Part shown: in pieces, positions 47,555-56,710 of the stretch | Position numbering within the stretch: position 1 is the stretch's first letter | Layout: each line of letters begins with the position of its first letter | Source of the DNA: Bacteroidota bacterium | Lineage (GTDB): Bacteria > Bacteroidota > Bacteroidia > B-17B0 > Aurantibacillaceae | Assembly (NCBI GenBank): GCA_016708845.1 | Contig: JADJFB010000025.1 | Location: 17,694 to 81,693, forward strand | Reading direction: 5' to 3' | DNA length: 64,000 nt | Notes under the pieces: model-generated | The model's database searches: none | Seen by the model: only the letters and a program-made list of their open reading frames with translations | Told to the model about the DNA's origin: nothing | Translations under genes and position numbers: made by a program

Positions 47555-49021
47555 TTATTGTTTCTCTGCAATCATTTCGCTCACAATTTTAGCACTTAAT
47601 AATCCTAAAGGAATTCCGCCACCGGGATGAACACTGCCTCCACAGAAATACATGTTTTTTATTTTGCTGCTATTATTGGCATGACGTAAAAACGCTGCAT
47701 ATTTATTGTTTGATGAATTCCCATATAACGAACCACCAGCAGAGCTTGTTCTTTGTTCAATCAAATATGGATCTAAATGTTCTTCAATTTCAATATATTG
47801 CTCTATATCTGTTTTTAAAATACGGTTGATTTTTGCTACTATGTTTTTTCTCATTTCCTCAATATAAGTGACTGGTTGTCCAGATTCGTTATGAGGGACA
47901 TTCACCATAACAAACCAATTCTCACAACCTTCCGGCGCATCTGTTGGAGTTACTTTTGATGTGATATTGATATAGATAGAAGGATCGTTATAAGGTTTTT
48001 TTTCTTTAAAAAAACTATTGAATTCAGCTTCTCCATTATTACTGAATAAAATATTATGCAAACTTAATTCTTTAAATTCTTTTTTTATTCCCCAATAAAA
48101 TATTAAGCCAGATAATGATTTTTCTTGCTCCATAATTTTTGTTGGATAATATTTTTTATCCAACAGTTTTGTATAAAGATGTTTAATGTCCACATCACTC
48201 ACAACAATGTCAGCCTTTATTTCTCCATTATTGGTTACAACGGAGGTAGCAATATCATTTTCTGTTTTTATTTGTAAAGCACGTGAATTCATTTTATACT
48301 CTACACCTAAATTCACACTTAAATTGTATAAGTGCATTGTTATATCATGCATGCCTCCTTTTGGTGCAAAAGCACCAATGTTATGTTCTAAGTGAGAAAT
48401 GATATTGATGAGAGCAGGTGCTTGAAATGGGTTAGAACCATTGTATGTTGCGAAACGATTAAATAACTGAACTGTTTTTTTGTTTTTAAAACGAGCACTA
48501 TTTACCTCGTTCATGGTTTTATTCAATTTTAATTTCCCAATATTAATAATTGCCTTAGCTGTTTTTAAGTTTAAAAAATTAGTGAGTTTATGTAAGGATT
48601 GTTCCATAAACAATTCTCCAATTAAGTCATATGCCGTAGCGCTATATTTTAATTGCTCATAAACTGATTCTTTGGTTTCATTTAGTTTATTTTGAACTTC
48701 AGTTGCAAACTTTTCTTTGTCGGGATAAGCAGAGAGAGTAGTTCCATCTTCATAAAAATAATTGCAAATTTTATCTAAAATTACGTAGTCAAATTTCACA
48801 TCTTGCTTACTGATTTTAGTCAGTTCTTCAATTAAATGTGGCATGGTAAATACGGAAGGACCTAAATCAAAGCGATATCTTCCAATCATTTTTGCGGTTA
48901 ATTTCCCGCCAACGTAATCGTTTGCTTCAACAACTGTTACTTTATGCCCTGCGGCTCCAAGTCGCACAGCTGCTGCTAAACCTGCTACTCCTGAGCCAAT
49001 AATAACAATGTGCTTTTGCAT
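47555..49021 (-). CDS. CrtI/CrtD-family carotenoid desaturase
   Basis: 488 residues. N-terminal FAD-binding motif GSGVAGLAAAVRLGAAGH (about residues 9-26) with VEANDYVGGKLTA. C-terminal FAD motif GGSVHPGGGIPLGLLSAKIV. The family comprises phytoene desaturases (CrtI) and 1-hydroxycarotenoid 3,4-desaturases (CrtD). Since a second desaturase is divergently encoded 76 bases away, one of the two probably acts on a later carotenoid. The SAGGSLYGNSSN loop suggests this one is CrtD-like. Membrane-associated oxidoreductase. Divergent promoters must lie in 49022-49097. Confidence 0.85.
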   Translation of the reverse strand: MQKHIVIIGSGVAGLAAAVRLGAAGHKVTVVEANDYVGGKLTAKMIGRYRFDLGPSVFTMPHLIEELTKISKQDVKFDYVILDKICNYFYEDGTTLSAYPDKEKFATEVQNKLNETKESVYEQLKYSATAYDLIGELFMEQSLHKLTNFLNLKTAKAIINIGKLKLNKTMNEVNSARFKNKKTVQLFNRFATYNGSNPFQAPALINIISHLEHNIGAFAPKGGMHDITMHLYNLSVNLGVEYKMNSRALQIKTENDIATSVVTNNGEIKADIVVSDVDIKHLYTKLLDKKYYPTKIMEQEKSLSGLIFYWGIKKEFKELSLHNILFSNNGEAEFNSFFKEKKPYNDPSIYINITSKVTPTDAPEGCENWFVMVNVPHNESGQPVTYIEEMRKNIVAKINRILKTDIEQYIEIEEHLDPYLIEQRTSSAGGSLYGNSSNNKYAAFLRHANNSSKIKNMYFCGGSVHPGGGIPLGLLSAKIVSEMIAEKQ

Positions 49022-49097
49022 AAAATTTTAATCTGTTTTCGGGTATTGAATTATTCCGTAAGTTTAAACAATATTTTACAGTTTTTGTTAATGATAT

Positions 49098-50573
49098 ATG
49101 TCTAAAAAAGTTACAATTATAGGGTCAGGTTTTTCAGGATTATCTGCTGCATGTTATTTAGCAAAACAAGGTTGCGAGGTTACAGTTTTAGAAAAACACA
49201 ATCAAGTTGGAGGAAGAGCAAGAAAATTTGAGCAAGATGGTTTTACCTACGATATGGGGCCAAGTTGGTATTGGATGCCTGATGTTTTCGATAAATTTTT
49301 TGCTGATTTTGGTAAAAAAGTCTCTGATTATTATACTTTAGAGCGTTTATCTCCGTCATATCGTATTGTATATAAAGATGGATCGTTGGATATTCCTAGT
49401 AATACAGATGATTTGTATGCCATGTTTGAAAACATCGAAAAAGGAAGTGCTGATAAGTTAAGAAAGTTTCTAAAGGAGGCTGAATACAAGTATAATATTG
49501 GAATGAATGATTTGGTTTATAAGCCAGGCTTATCCTTAATGGAATTTATGAATCTTCGTTTTTTTAAAGGCATTTTTAAATTAGATGTCTTTAATTCCAT
49601 TGCATCACACATTCGTAAATCTTTTACAAATCCTAAGTTAATTCAATTGTTAGAGTTTCCTGTTTTATTTTTAGGAGCTTTGCCGAAAAACACACCTGCA
49701 TTATATAGTTTGATGAACTATTCTGATATGATTGGTGGAACTTGGTATCCAAAAGGAGGCATGGTGAGTGTGGTAAATGGAATGCATCAACTTGCTTTAG
49801 AATTGGGGGTAAAGTTTGTGTTAAATGCTGATGTTTCTAAGATTAATGTCAACAACAATAAAGCTTCCGAAATTATTTACGCTGATTCTCATAAAGGATT
49901 TGATGCTTTGGTGTCGAGTGCTGATTACAATTTTACTGAACAAAAATTATTAGATGAGCAATATCGGAACTATTCTGTTAAGTATTGGGAAACACGTAAA
50001 CTAGCGCCCTCAAGTTTGATATTTTATATTGGCGTTAATAAAAAACTACCCAATTTATTGCATCATACTTTGTTTTTTGATGAGGATTTCGCTAAACACT
50101 CTGATGAAATTTACACGGATCCAAAATGGCCTACTAATCCATTATTATATTTAAGTTGTACTTCTCAAACCGATAGTCATGTTGCACCAAAGGGTTGCGA
50201 AAATTTAATGGTGTTAATTCCTATTGCGCCTAATTTAAAAGACAATCAAAAGATCAACGATTCCTATTTTGATATGGTGATTTCTCGTATCGAAAAACAG
50301 ATTGGCGTTTCTTTTAGAGACAATATTGTGTTAAGAAGGGATTATGCAACTTCCGATTTTATAAAAGATTATAATTCTTTTAAAGGAAATGCCTATGGTT
50401 TAGCTAATACCTTAAGTCAAACAGCCATTTTAAAGCCTACTTTAATCAATAAAAAGGTTAAAAATTTATTTTATACTGGGCAGTTAACTGTGCCTGGACC
50501 AGGTGTTCCACCATGTTTAATCTCAGGAAAGCTTGTGGCAGAGCAGGTTTTAAAATATTTAAACAAAAATTAA
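49098..50573 (+). CDS. crtI: phytoene desaturase
   Basis: 491 residues. FAD-binding N-terminus IIGSGFSGLSAACYLAKQG with VLEKHNQVGGRARKFEQDGF and the DMGPSWYWMPDVFD segment. WYPKGGMVSVVNGM in the middle and TGQLTVPGPGVPPCLISGKLVA at the C-terminus are CrtI hallmarks. It converts colourless phytoene to lycopene-type polyenes. It lies 84 bases before crtB and on the same strand, consistent with a crtI-crtB operon. Confidence 0.92.
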   Translation: MSKKVTIIGSGFSGLSAACYLAKQGCEVTVLEKHNQVGGRARKFEQDGFTYDMGPSWYWMPDVFDKFFADFGKKVSDYYTLERLSPSYRIVYKDGSLDIPSNTDDLYAMFENIEKGSADKLRKFLKEAEYKYNIGMNDLVYKPGLSLMEFMNLRFFKGIFKLDVFNSIASHIRKSFTNPKLIQLLEFPVLFLGALPKNTPALYSLMNYSDMIGGTWYPKGGMVSVVNGMHQLALELGVKFVLNADVSKINVNNNKASEIIYADSHKGFDALVSSADYNFTEQKLLDEQYRNYSVKYWETRKLAPSSLIFYIGVNKKLPNLLHHTLFFDEDFAKHSDEIYTDPKWPTNPLLYLSCTSQTDSHVAPKGCENLMVLIPIAPNLKDNQKINDSYFDMVISRIEKQIGVSFRDNIVLRRDYATSDFIKDYNSFKGNAYGLANTLSQTAILKPTLINKKVKNLFYTGQLTVPGPGVPPCLISGKLVAEQVLKYLNKN

Positions 50574-50657
50574 AAAACGTTAAACAAAATGCTATTTAGG
50601 TTGTTTTACTGATAACTAGTATTATTTTATTATCTTAGCCAACGCCTATAAATAAGC

Positions 50658-51494
50658 ATGAAACAATTATTTGATAACGTCAGCATAAAAACCAGTAAAA
50701 TGGTGACTAATAGCTACAGCACTTCGTTTTCGTTGGGCATCAAGTTTTTGCATAAACAATTTCAAGATCCTATTTACAGCATTTATGGATTTGTTCGTTT
50801 TGCAGACGAAATTGTGGATACATTTCGTGATTTTAATAAAAAGGAATTGTTAGATGAGTTTAAGATAGAAACGTATCGTGCTATCGAACGCGGCATTAGC
50901 TTAAATCCTGTATTAAATAGCTTTCAAAAAGTAGTTAATGACTTTAAAATAGATCACAAACTTATTGATACATTTCTTAGAAGTATGGAAATGGATTTAG
51001 AGAAGAAGGAATATAGTGAAGAAGCTTACAAAGATTATATTTTAGGAAGTGCCGAAGTTGTTGGATTAATGTGTTTGCGAGTGTTTGTAAAGGGTAATCA
51101 AAAAATGTATGAGGACTTAACGCCTTATGCAATGGCCTTAGGTTCAGCTTTTCAAAAAATTAATTTTTTACGTGATTTACATGCCGATTATTTAGGAATG
51201 GGACGTGTTTATTTTCCAAATGTAGAATTAAAAGAATTAGATCCTCAGACTAAGGCAGCTTTAGAAGACGATATTGAAATTGATTTTAATAAAGGGTTAG
51301 AAGGAATTAAATTATTACCAAAGGATTCCCGCTTTGGTGTTTATGTGGCTTACATATATTATCGTAAACTTTTTAATAAAATAAAATCGCTTCATCCTGA
51401 GCGTATTTTGGAAGAACGTATTCGTATCCCAAATTCTCAAAAAATGGCGTTATTTGCTAGCTCTTACGTCCGTCATAGTTTAAATTTATTGTAA
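50658..51494 (+). CDS. crtB: phytoene synthase
   Basis: 278 residues of the squalene/phytoene synthase family. First Asp-rich motif FADEIVD (about residues 48-54), SMEMDLEKKEY, second Asp-rich motif NFLRDLHADY (about 170-179), GRVYFP. CrtB condenses two geranylgeranyl diphosphates to phytoene and releases two pyrophosphates. No lycopene cyclase or hydroxylase is seen in the window, so the end-product is unknown. Followed by a palindromic repeat and then idi. Confidence 0.93.
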   Translation: MKQLFDNVSIKTSKMVTNSYSTSFSLGIKFLHKQFQDPIYSIYGFVRFADEIVDTFRDFNKKELLDEFKIETYRAIERGISLNPVLNSFQKVVNDFKIDHKLIDTFLRSMEMDLEKKEYSEEAYKDYILGSAEVVGLMCLRVFVKGNQKMYEDLTPYAMALGSAFQKINFLRDLHADYLGMGRVYFPNVELKELDPQTKAALEDDIEIDFNKGLEGIKLLPKDSRFGVYVAYIYYRKLFNKIKSLHPERILEERIRIPNSQKMALFASSYVRHSLNLL

Positions 51495-51508
51495 TTCACT
51501 TATTTTTT

Positions 51509-51546
51509 CCTCCTTTGAAGGAGGTGCCCGAAGGGCGGAGGATGAT
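51509..51546. repeat. double-hairpin intergenic repeat, copy B
   Basis: CCTCC/GGAGG stem (51509-51524) and GCCC/GGGC around GAA, ending in GGAGGATG just before the idi start at 51547. Same layout as copy A at 5430-5466 but with paired base changes. It fills most of the crtB-idi gap and covers the idi ribosome-binding region. Confidence 0.7.
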
Positions 51547-52050
51547 ATGACCAAAGAATTTGTTATACTAGTTGATGAACAAGACAATGATATTGGTGTG
51601 ATGGAAAAAATGCAGGCACATCAAGAAGGATTATTACATCGTGCCTTCTCTATTTTTATTTTTAATGATAAAGAGGAGTTATTGCTTCAGCAGCGTGCGT
51701 TATCAAAATACCATAGCGCAGGTTTATGGACGAACACTTGCTGTTCTCACCCTCGCCCTAATGAAACAGTAAAAGATGCTGCTAATCGTCGTTTGTTTGA
51801 AGAAATGGGTTTGAGTTGCGATTTAAAAATCAAAACAAATTTTATTTATAAAACTCCTTTCGAAAATGGTTTAACAGAGCATGAGTTAGATTATGTTTTA
51901 ATGGGTGCTACAAATCAAAATCCAACAATTAATAAAGAGGAAGTTGAAAACTACAAATGGATGTTAATGGCAGATATCAAAAAAGATATTATCTCAAATC
52001 CAAATCATTATACATCTTGGTTTAAAATTGCTTTAGAAAAAGTCTTTTAA
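51547..52050 (+). CDS. idi: isopentenyl-diphosphate delta-isomerase, type I
   Basis: 167 residues, Nudix fold. Catalytic Cys in TNTCCSHPRPNE (about residues 60-71), the metal-binding His in HSAGLWTNTC and Nudix-like RRLFEEMG with the second catalytic Glu in LTEHELDYV. Interconverts IPP and DMAPP, the two isoprenoid building blocks. With ispG upstream at 3456, both feed the crtB pathway. A hairpin repeat overlaps the region immediately before the ATG. Confidence 0.94.
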   Translation: MTKEFVILVDEQDNDIGVMEKMQAHQEGLLHRAFSIFIFNDKEELLLQQRALSKYHSAGLWTNTCCSHPRPNETVKDAANRRLFEEMGLSCDLKIKTNFIYKTPFENGLTEHELDYVLMGATNQNPTINKEEVENYKWMLMADIKKDIISNPNHYTSWFKIALEKVF

Positions 52051-52166
52051 TCGAAAATTCTTCATTTTAAATTATTGCCCACTTCATTTGTCAATATTTT
52101 AACAAAATATTTTTCAAATATCTGATAATCAATAAATTAATTATTTTCTTATTTCAGATAATTCCT

Positions 52167-52174
52167 TATTTTTG
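52167..52174 (+). promoter_or_regulatory. candidate -7 promoter element for the pyrophosphatase gene
   Basis: TATTTTTG followed by CACCC, 24 bases before the ATG at 52198, fits the TAnnTTTG consensus. It means the pump can be transcribed separately from idi. Confidence 0.5.
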
Positions 52175-52197
52175 CACCCTTAATTTTAATAAAACAT

Positions 52198-54984
52198 ATG
52201 AACGATTTAGTAATTTACATGATTCCGTTATTAGGAGTCCTAGGTTTAGTGGTAATGGCAATTAAATCTGCTTGGGTTAGTAAGCAAGATGCCGGAGATA
52301 AAAACATGCAAGAATTAGCTGGTTATATAGCTGATGGCGCGATGGCTTTCTTAAAAGCAGAGTGGAAAGTGTTAAGTATTTTTGTTGTGTTTGCAGCAGC
52401 TTTATTAGCATACTCTGGAACAATTCATGAAGTTAATGGTAAAGAAATTCACTCAAGTTGGGTAATTGCAATTGCCTTTATTATAGGTGCTGTGTTTTCT
52501 GCAACTGCAGGATACATTGGTATGAAAGTAGCTACTAAAGCTAACGTTCGTACTACGCAAGCAGCTCGTACAAGTTTAAAACAAGCATTAAAAGTATCGT
52601 TTACTGGTGGTACTGTAATGGGCTTAGGTGTTGCTGGTTTAGCAATTTTAGGTTTAGGTGGTTTATTCATCGCTTTCTTAGGGATGTTTAAAGGCTTAGG
52701 CGCTAATCAAATTAGCACAGCTATCGAAGTATTAACTGGTTTCTCTTTAGGAGCTGAGTCTATCGCTTTATTTGCTCGTGTTGGTGGTGGTATTTATACT
52801 AAAGCAGCTGACGTTGGCGCTGACTTAGTAGGTAAAGTAGAAGCAGGTATTCCTGAAGATGACGTTCGTAACCCTGCAACTATTGCAGATAACGTAGGTG
52901 ATAACGTAGGTGACGTTGCTGGTATGGGTGCCGATTTATTTGGTTCTTATGTAGCTACTATTTTAGCTACAATGGTATTAGGTCAAGAGATTATTGTTAC
53001 TGATAATTTTGGTGGTATGTCTCCAATCTTATTACCAATGGTAATTTGTGGTTTAGGTATTATTTTCTCTATCGTTGGTACTTGGTTTGTAACTATTAAA
53101 GATGACAAATCAAACGTACAAAATGCATTAAACTATGGTAACTGGGCTTCTATGGCTTTAACAGTTGTTGCTTCTTATTTCATCGTCATGTGGATGTTAC
53201 CAGAAGGTGATATCGTTTTACGTGATGCTACTTTCACTAAAATGGGTGTATTCTTAGCTATTTTAGTTGGTACAGTGGTTGGTGCTATTATGAGTATTGT
53301 AACTGAGTATTACACGGCAATGGGTAAAGCACCAGTTTTATCTATCATTCAACAATCTTCTACAGGTCACGCAACTAATATTATTGGTGGTTTATCAGTT
53401 GGTATGAAATCAACAGTTATTCCTATCTTAACATTAGCTGGTGGTATTATGGGTTCATATTATTTTGCAGGTTTATACGGTGTAGCTATTGCAGCAGCAG
53501 GTATGATGGCAACTACAGCGATGCAATTAGCAATTGATGCATTTGGACCAATTGCTGATAACGCAGGTGGTATTGCAGAGATGAGCCAATTACCTCCAGA
53601 AGTTCGTGAGCGTACAGATAATTTAGATGCAGTTGGTAACACAACAGCAGCTACAGGAAAAGGATTTGCGATTGCTTCAGCTGCTTTAACATCTTTAGCT
53701 TTATTTGCTGCTTTCGTAGGTATTGCAGGTATTGATGCGATTGACATTTACAAAGCACCAGTTTTAGCTGGTTTATTTGTAGGTGGTATGATTCCATTTA
53801 TTTTCTCTGCATTATGTATTCAAGCGGTTGGTAAAGCTGCTATGGACATGGTACAAGAAGTTCGTCGTCAGTTTCGCGAAATTCCAGGAATTATGGAATA
53901 CAAAGCAAAACCTGAGTACGAAAAATGTGTAGCTATTTCTACGAAAGCATCTATCCGTGAAATGATGATGCCAGGTGCTATTGCTTTAATTACTCCTGTA
54001 ATTGTTGGTTTCATTTTTGGACCAGAAGTATTAGGTGGTTTATTAGCAGGTGTTACTGTATCAGGTGTGTTAATGGGTATTTTCCAATCAAACGCAGGTG
54101 GTGCTTGGGATAATGCTAAAAAATCATTTGAGAAAGGTGTATTAATTAATGGTGAGATGTTCTACAAAAAATCTGAACCACACAAAGCATCAGTAACTGG
54201 TGATACAGTTGGTGATCCATTTAAAGATACATCAGGTCCTTCAATGAATATCTTAATTAAATTAATGTCTATCGTTTCTTTAGTAATTGCTCCATACATT
54301 GTTGGTATTGGTGGTTCAGATTCTAAAGCATGTTGCTCAAAAGAAATGATGATTGAAGAAGTTATTAAATGTAACATTAACGGACAAGAATATACTTGCA
54401 CTAGCAAAGCACAATGCGATAGCATTATGACTGCTAACCAAAAAGACATTGCTGAATTAAAAGGCGTATTTGAAGTAGATGGTGCTCACAGTTCATTAGG
54501 ATTTAGCATCGAACATACGATTGTTGATACTAAAGGTACTATTACCATTGATAGCGGATCTGTAAATTTAGATGCGACTACAGGAGCGAAAATATTTATT
54601 CAATTAGATATGACTTCATTAAATACTCAAAATAGTATGCGCGATGGACATTTAAAAAATAAAAAAAATTATTTTAATGTTGCTAAATTTAAAACAGCAA
54701 CTTTTGAAGCAACTGAAATAGTTAAAAATACAGAGGCTGGTGAGTATGCTTACACAGCTAAAGGTAAATTAACGATTAAAGGAGTAGTTAAAGATGTAGA
54801 TTTAATGTTTAACTATGCTGGTAAAAAAGAAGCAACTGAATATGATGCTGCTGGTAGTGAAGTTAAAATTAGCGTTTCTGGATTTGAAGGAGAGTTTAAT
54901 GTAGTTTGTAAAGACTATGGTATTGATATGGATGGAACTGCTGAAGTTGAATTTACAATTGAAGCATCTCAGATTATTAAATAA
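52198..54984 (+). CDS. hppA: membrane ion-pumping pyrophosphatase fused to a C-terminal YceI-like domain
   Basis: 928 residues, well beyond the usual 700-750. Residues 1 to about 705 are a 15-16-helix M-PPase with the substrate motifs DVGADLVGKVEAGIPEDD (about 205-222) and DNVGDNVGDVAGMGADLF (about 231-248), GNTTAATGKG (about 479; Ala at the K+-site position, so K+-dependent) and NAGGAWDNAKK. The acidic residue normally in DLFESY is missing (DLFGSY), while TM5 has GAES (about residue 187). I recall this relocation from the Flavobacterium-type H+-pumping group. A Cys-rich linker (about 706-754, C..CC..C..C pattern) leads to a YceI domain (about 755-928: GVFEVDGAHSSLGFSIEHT, TFEATEIVKN, GKLTIKGVVKDVDL). 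M-PPase termini face outside the cytoplasm, so the YceI module would be periplasmic. A terminator follows. Confidence 0.9.
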   Translation: MNDLVIYMIPLLGVLGLVVMAIKSAWVSKQDAGDKNMQELAGYIADGAMAFLKAEWKVLSIFVVFAAALLAYSGTIHEVNGKEIHSSWVIAIAFIIGAVFSATAGYIGMKVATKANVRTTQAARTSLKQALKVSFTGGTVMGLGVAGLAILGLGGLFIAFLGMFKGLGANQISTAIEVLTGFSLGAESIALFARVGGGIYTKAADVGADLVGKVEAGIPEDDVRNPATIADNVGDNVGDVAGMGADLFGSYVATILATMVLGQEIIVTDNFGGMSPILLPMVICGLGIIFSIVGTWFVTIKDDKSNVQNALNYGNWASMALTVVASYFIVMWMLPEGDIVLRDATFTKMGVFLAILVGTVVGAIMSIVTEYYTAMGKAPVLSIIQQSSTGHATNIIGGLSVGMKSTVIPILTLAGGIMGSYYFAGLYGVAIAAAGMMATTAMQLAIDAFGPIADNAGGIAEMSQLPPEVRERTDNLDAVGNTTAATGKGFAIASAALTSLALFAAFVGIAGIDAIDIYKAPVLAGLFVGGMIPFIFSALCIQAVGKAAMDMVQEVRRQFREIPGIMEYKAKPEYEKCVAISTKASIREMMMPGAIALITPVIVGFIFGPEVLGGLLAGVTVSGVLMGIFQSNAGGAWDNAKKSFEKGVLINGEMFYKKSEPHKASVTGDTVGDPFKDTSGPSMNILIKLMSIVSLVIAPYIVGIGGSDSKACCSKEMMIEEVIKCNINGQEYTCTSKAQCDSIMTANQKDIAELKGVFEVDGAHSSLGFSIEHTIVDTKGTITIDSGSVNLDATTGAKIFIQLDMTSLNTQNSMRDGHLKNKKNYFNVAKFKTATFEATEIVKNTEAGEYAYTAKGKLTIKGVVKDVDLMFNYAGKKEATEYDAAGSEVKISVSGFEGEFNVVCKDYGIDMDGTAEVEFTIEASQIIK

Positions 54985-55002
54985 TTTTAGTTTTTTAATA
55001 TT

Positions 55003-55038
55003 GAAAGCCTGTTTACAAAAGTAGACAGGCTTTTTTTT
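55003..55038 (+). terminator. terminator after the PPase-YceI gene
   Basis: AAAGCCTGTTTAC/GTAGACAGGCTTT around AAAA, followed by eight Ts, ends the transcript. Confidence 0.9.
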
Positions 55039-55132
55039 GGTTAATTTGTGATTATATAATAGAAACTTTGTTAAAAAGTGAAATAGCTATTTGATTAATG
55101 TGGATTACTTTTATTCGATATAAAAATAACCA

Positions 55133-55619
55133 ATGAAAAAATCACCTTTTTCCAATCATTTTCTCTTTATTTATAAGTTATGCTGGAAATGCTCAACTAG
55201 GTATGCCAGTAGGGCATGCTCAATGGAATCTTTCCTCTAAAAAAATAAGTGAATGTGAATATGACTTGATATTTACAGTCAGTTTAGATAAAGGGTGGCA
55301 TACCTTTTCTGTAAATAAAATTAAGGATGTTGACTTAGAAGTTTTTCCTACCCAAATTATTTTTAAACCAAATAGTAATTATTCTTTAGTTGGTAATCTT
55401 TCGGAAACAAAGCCCACTCCAGAATATGATCCAACAATAAAAAAAACGGTTTTATTACATTATAATAAAGTGGTTTTTACCCAAAGAATTAAATTAAACT
55501 CAAGTAGTAAAGTTAAAATTTCAGGCAAGTACGAATATCAAATATGTAAAGACGCTTGTGAACAGCCTCCTTATGAGACTTTTGATTTTGATTTACAAGG
55601 AACGTCAGCTTGTAAGTAA
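55133..55619 (+). pseudogene. DsbD N-terminal-domain-like secreted protein, frameshift in signal peptide
   Basis: An ATG at 55133 leads, after removing one A from the six-A run at 55136-55141, into MKNHLFPIIFSLFISYAGNAQ, a proper signal peptide, and then in the reading frame that runs to 55619. About 161 residues. The mature part (VGHAQWNLSSKKI, LDKGWHTFSVN, KYEYQICKDACEQPPYE) matches the periplasmic N-terminal domain of thiol-disulphide interchange protein DsbD, with a Cys pair in QICKDACE like that of cDsbD-alpha. No membrane DsbD gene is nearby; it may be a free periplasmic thiol carrier or partner. The Cys-rich linker of the preceding gene could be a client, which is only a guess. Confidence 0.65.
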
Positions 55620-55672
55620 TGTATATACAAAATTAAAACCTCTTTCCTATTTATTAAACCTTAGCTTTACGT

Positions 55673-56710
55673 ATGAGCGATGAAGCAAAAGGTCCCAGAC
55701 GTGTCAGGTATAATGGCACGCACCCTAAATCTTTTAAAGACAAGTACAAAGAATTAAATCCCGAAAATTATTTAGAGGACGTAGAAAAAATTATTCAGCA
55801 GGGTAAAACGCCTGCGGGTATGCATCGCTCTATTTGTGTTTCAGAAATTATGGAGTTTTTGAAAGTTGTTCCTGGTCAGGTTGGTTTAGATGCAACATTG
55901 GGTTATGGTGGGCATAGTTTAGAGATATTGAAATGTTTGTCGCCTAATGGCTTATTGTACGCCATGGATGTTGATCCATTTGAGTTGCCAAGAACCGAAG
56001 CGCGTTTATTAGCTTTAGGTTATGGTGAAAAGGAAGTTGTTTTCAAAAAAATGAATTTCTCTGAGATTGATGTTGTGGCTTTAGAATCTGGACCTTTAAA
56101 TTTTGTGTTAGCCGATTTAGGTGTATCATCTATGCAAATTGATAATCCAGAAAGAGGCTTCTCATTTAAAATAGATGGGCCTTTAGATTTAAGGTTAAAT
56201 CCTCATAGCGGAAAATCAGCAGCCGCTCTTTTAAAAATAATTGCTCCACGCAAATTAGCGGAGGTTTTGTTTGAAAATTCTGATGAGCCCCATTACGAAG
56301 TGATTACTTTAGCCATTATGGCTAAAATTAATAGCGGAAAGCCTATTACCACAACTACGCATTTACAAGAAACCATTGCCGAAGCATTGGCATTTTTACC
56401 TGAGGCCTCTCGCAAAGAAGAAATTAAAAAAGCATGTCAACGTTGTTTTCAAGCCTTGCGTATTGAAGTAAATAATGAATTTGGTGTGCTAGATTCCTTT
56501 TTAGAAAAATTACCTTATGTATTGGCTCCTAATGCAAGAGTTGCTATTCTTTCCTTTCATTCGGGCGAAGATCGGCGAGTGAAAAAATCATTTCAATCAT
56601 TATCACGCGCTGGAATTTATTCGGATGTCGCGCCTGATATTATTCGTGCATCAGCCGACGAATGTTATACCAATCCACGCGCACGTTCAGCTAAGTTACG
56701 TTGGGCGTGA
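55673..56710 (+). CDS. rsmH: 16S rRNA (cytosine(1402)-N(4))-methyltransferase RsmH
   Basis: 345 residues, with about 40 extra residues at the N-terminus relative to the usual 300. SAM-binding DATLGYGGHSLEIL (about 74-87), YAMDVDPFEL, FVLADLGVSSMQID, PERGFSFKIDGPLDLR, CQRCFQALRIEVNNE and the C-terminal ILSFHSGEDRRVKKSF. It methylates N4 of C1402 in 16S rRNA. Elsewhere it belongs to the dcw cluster (mraZ-rsmH-ftsL-ftsI). Here the following sequence is an anomalous G/C tract, so what normally follows cannot be judged. Confidence 0.93.
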   Translation: MSDEAKGPRRVRYNGTHPKSFKDKYKELNPENYLEDVEKIIQQGKTPAGMHRSICVSEIMEFLKVVPGQVGLDATLGYGGHSLEILKCLSPNGLLYAMDVDPFELPRTEARLLALGYGEKEVVFKKMNFSEIDVVALESGPLNFVLADLGVSSMQIDNPERGFSFKIDGPLDLRLNPHSGKSAAALLKIIAPRKLAEVLFENSDEPHYEVITLAIMAKINSGKPITTTTHLQETIAEALAFLPEASRKEEIKKACQRCFQALRIEVNNEFGVLDSFLEKLPYVLAPNARVAILSFHSGEDRRVKKSFQSLSRAGIYSDVAPDIIRASADECYTNPRARSAKLRWA

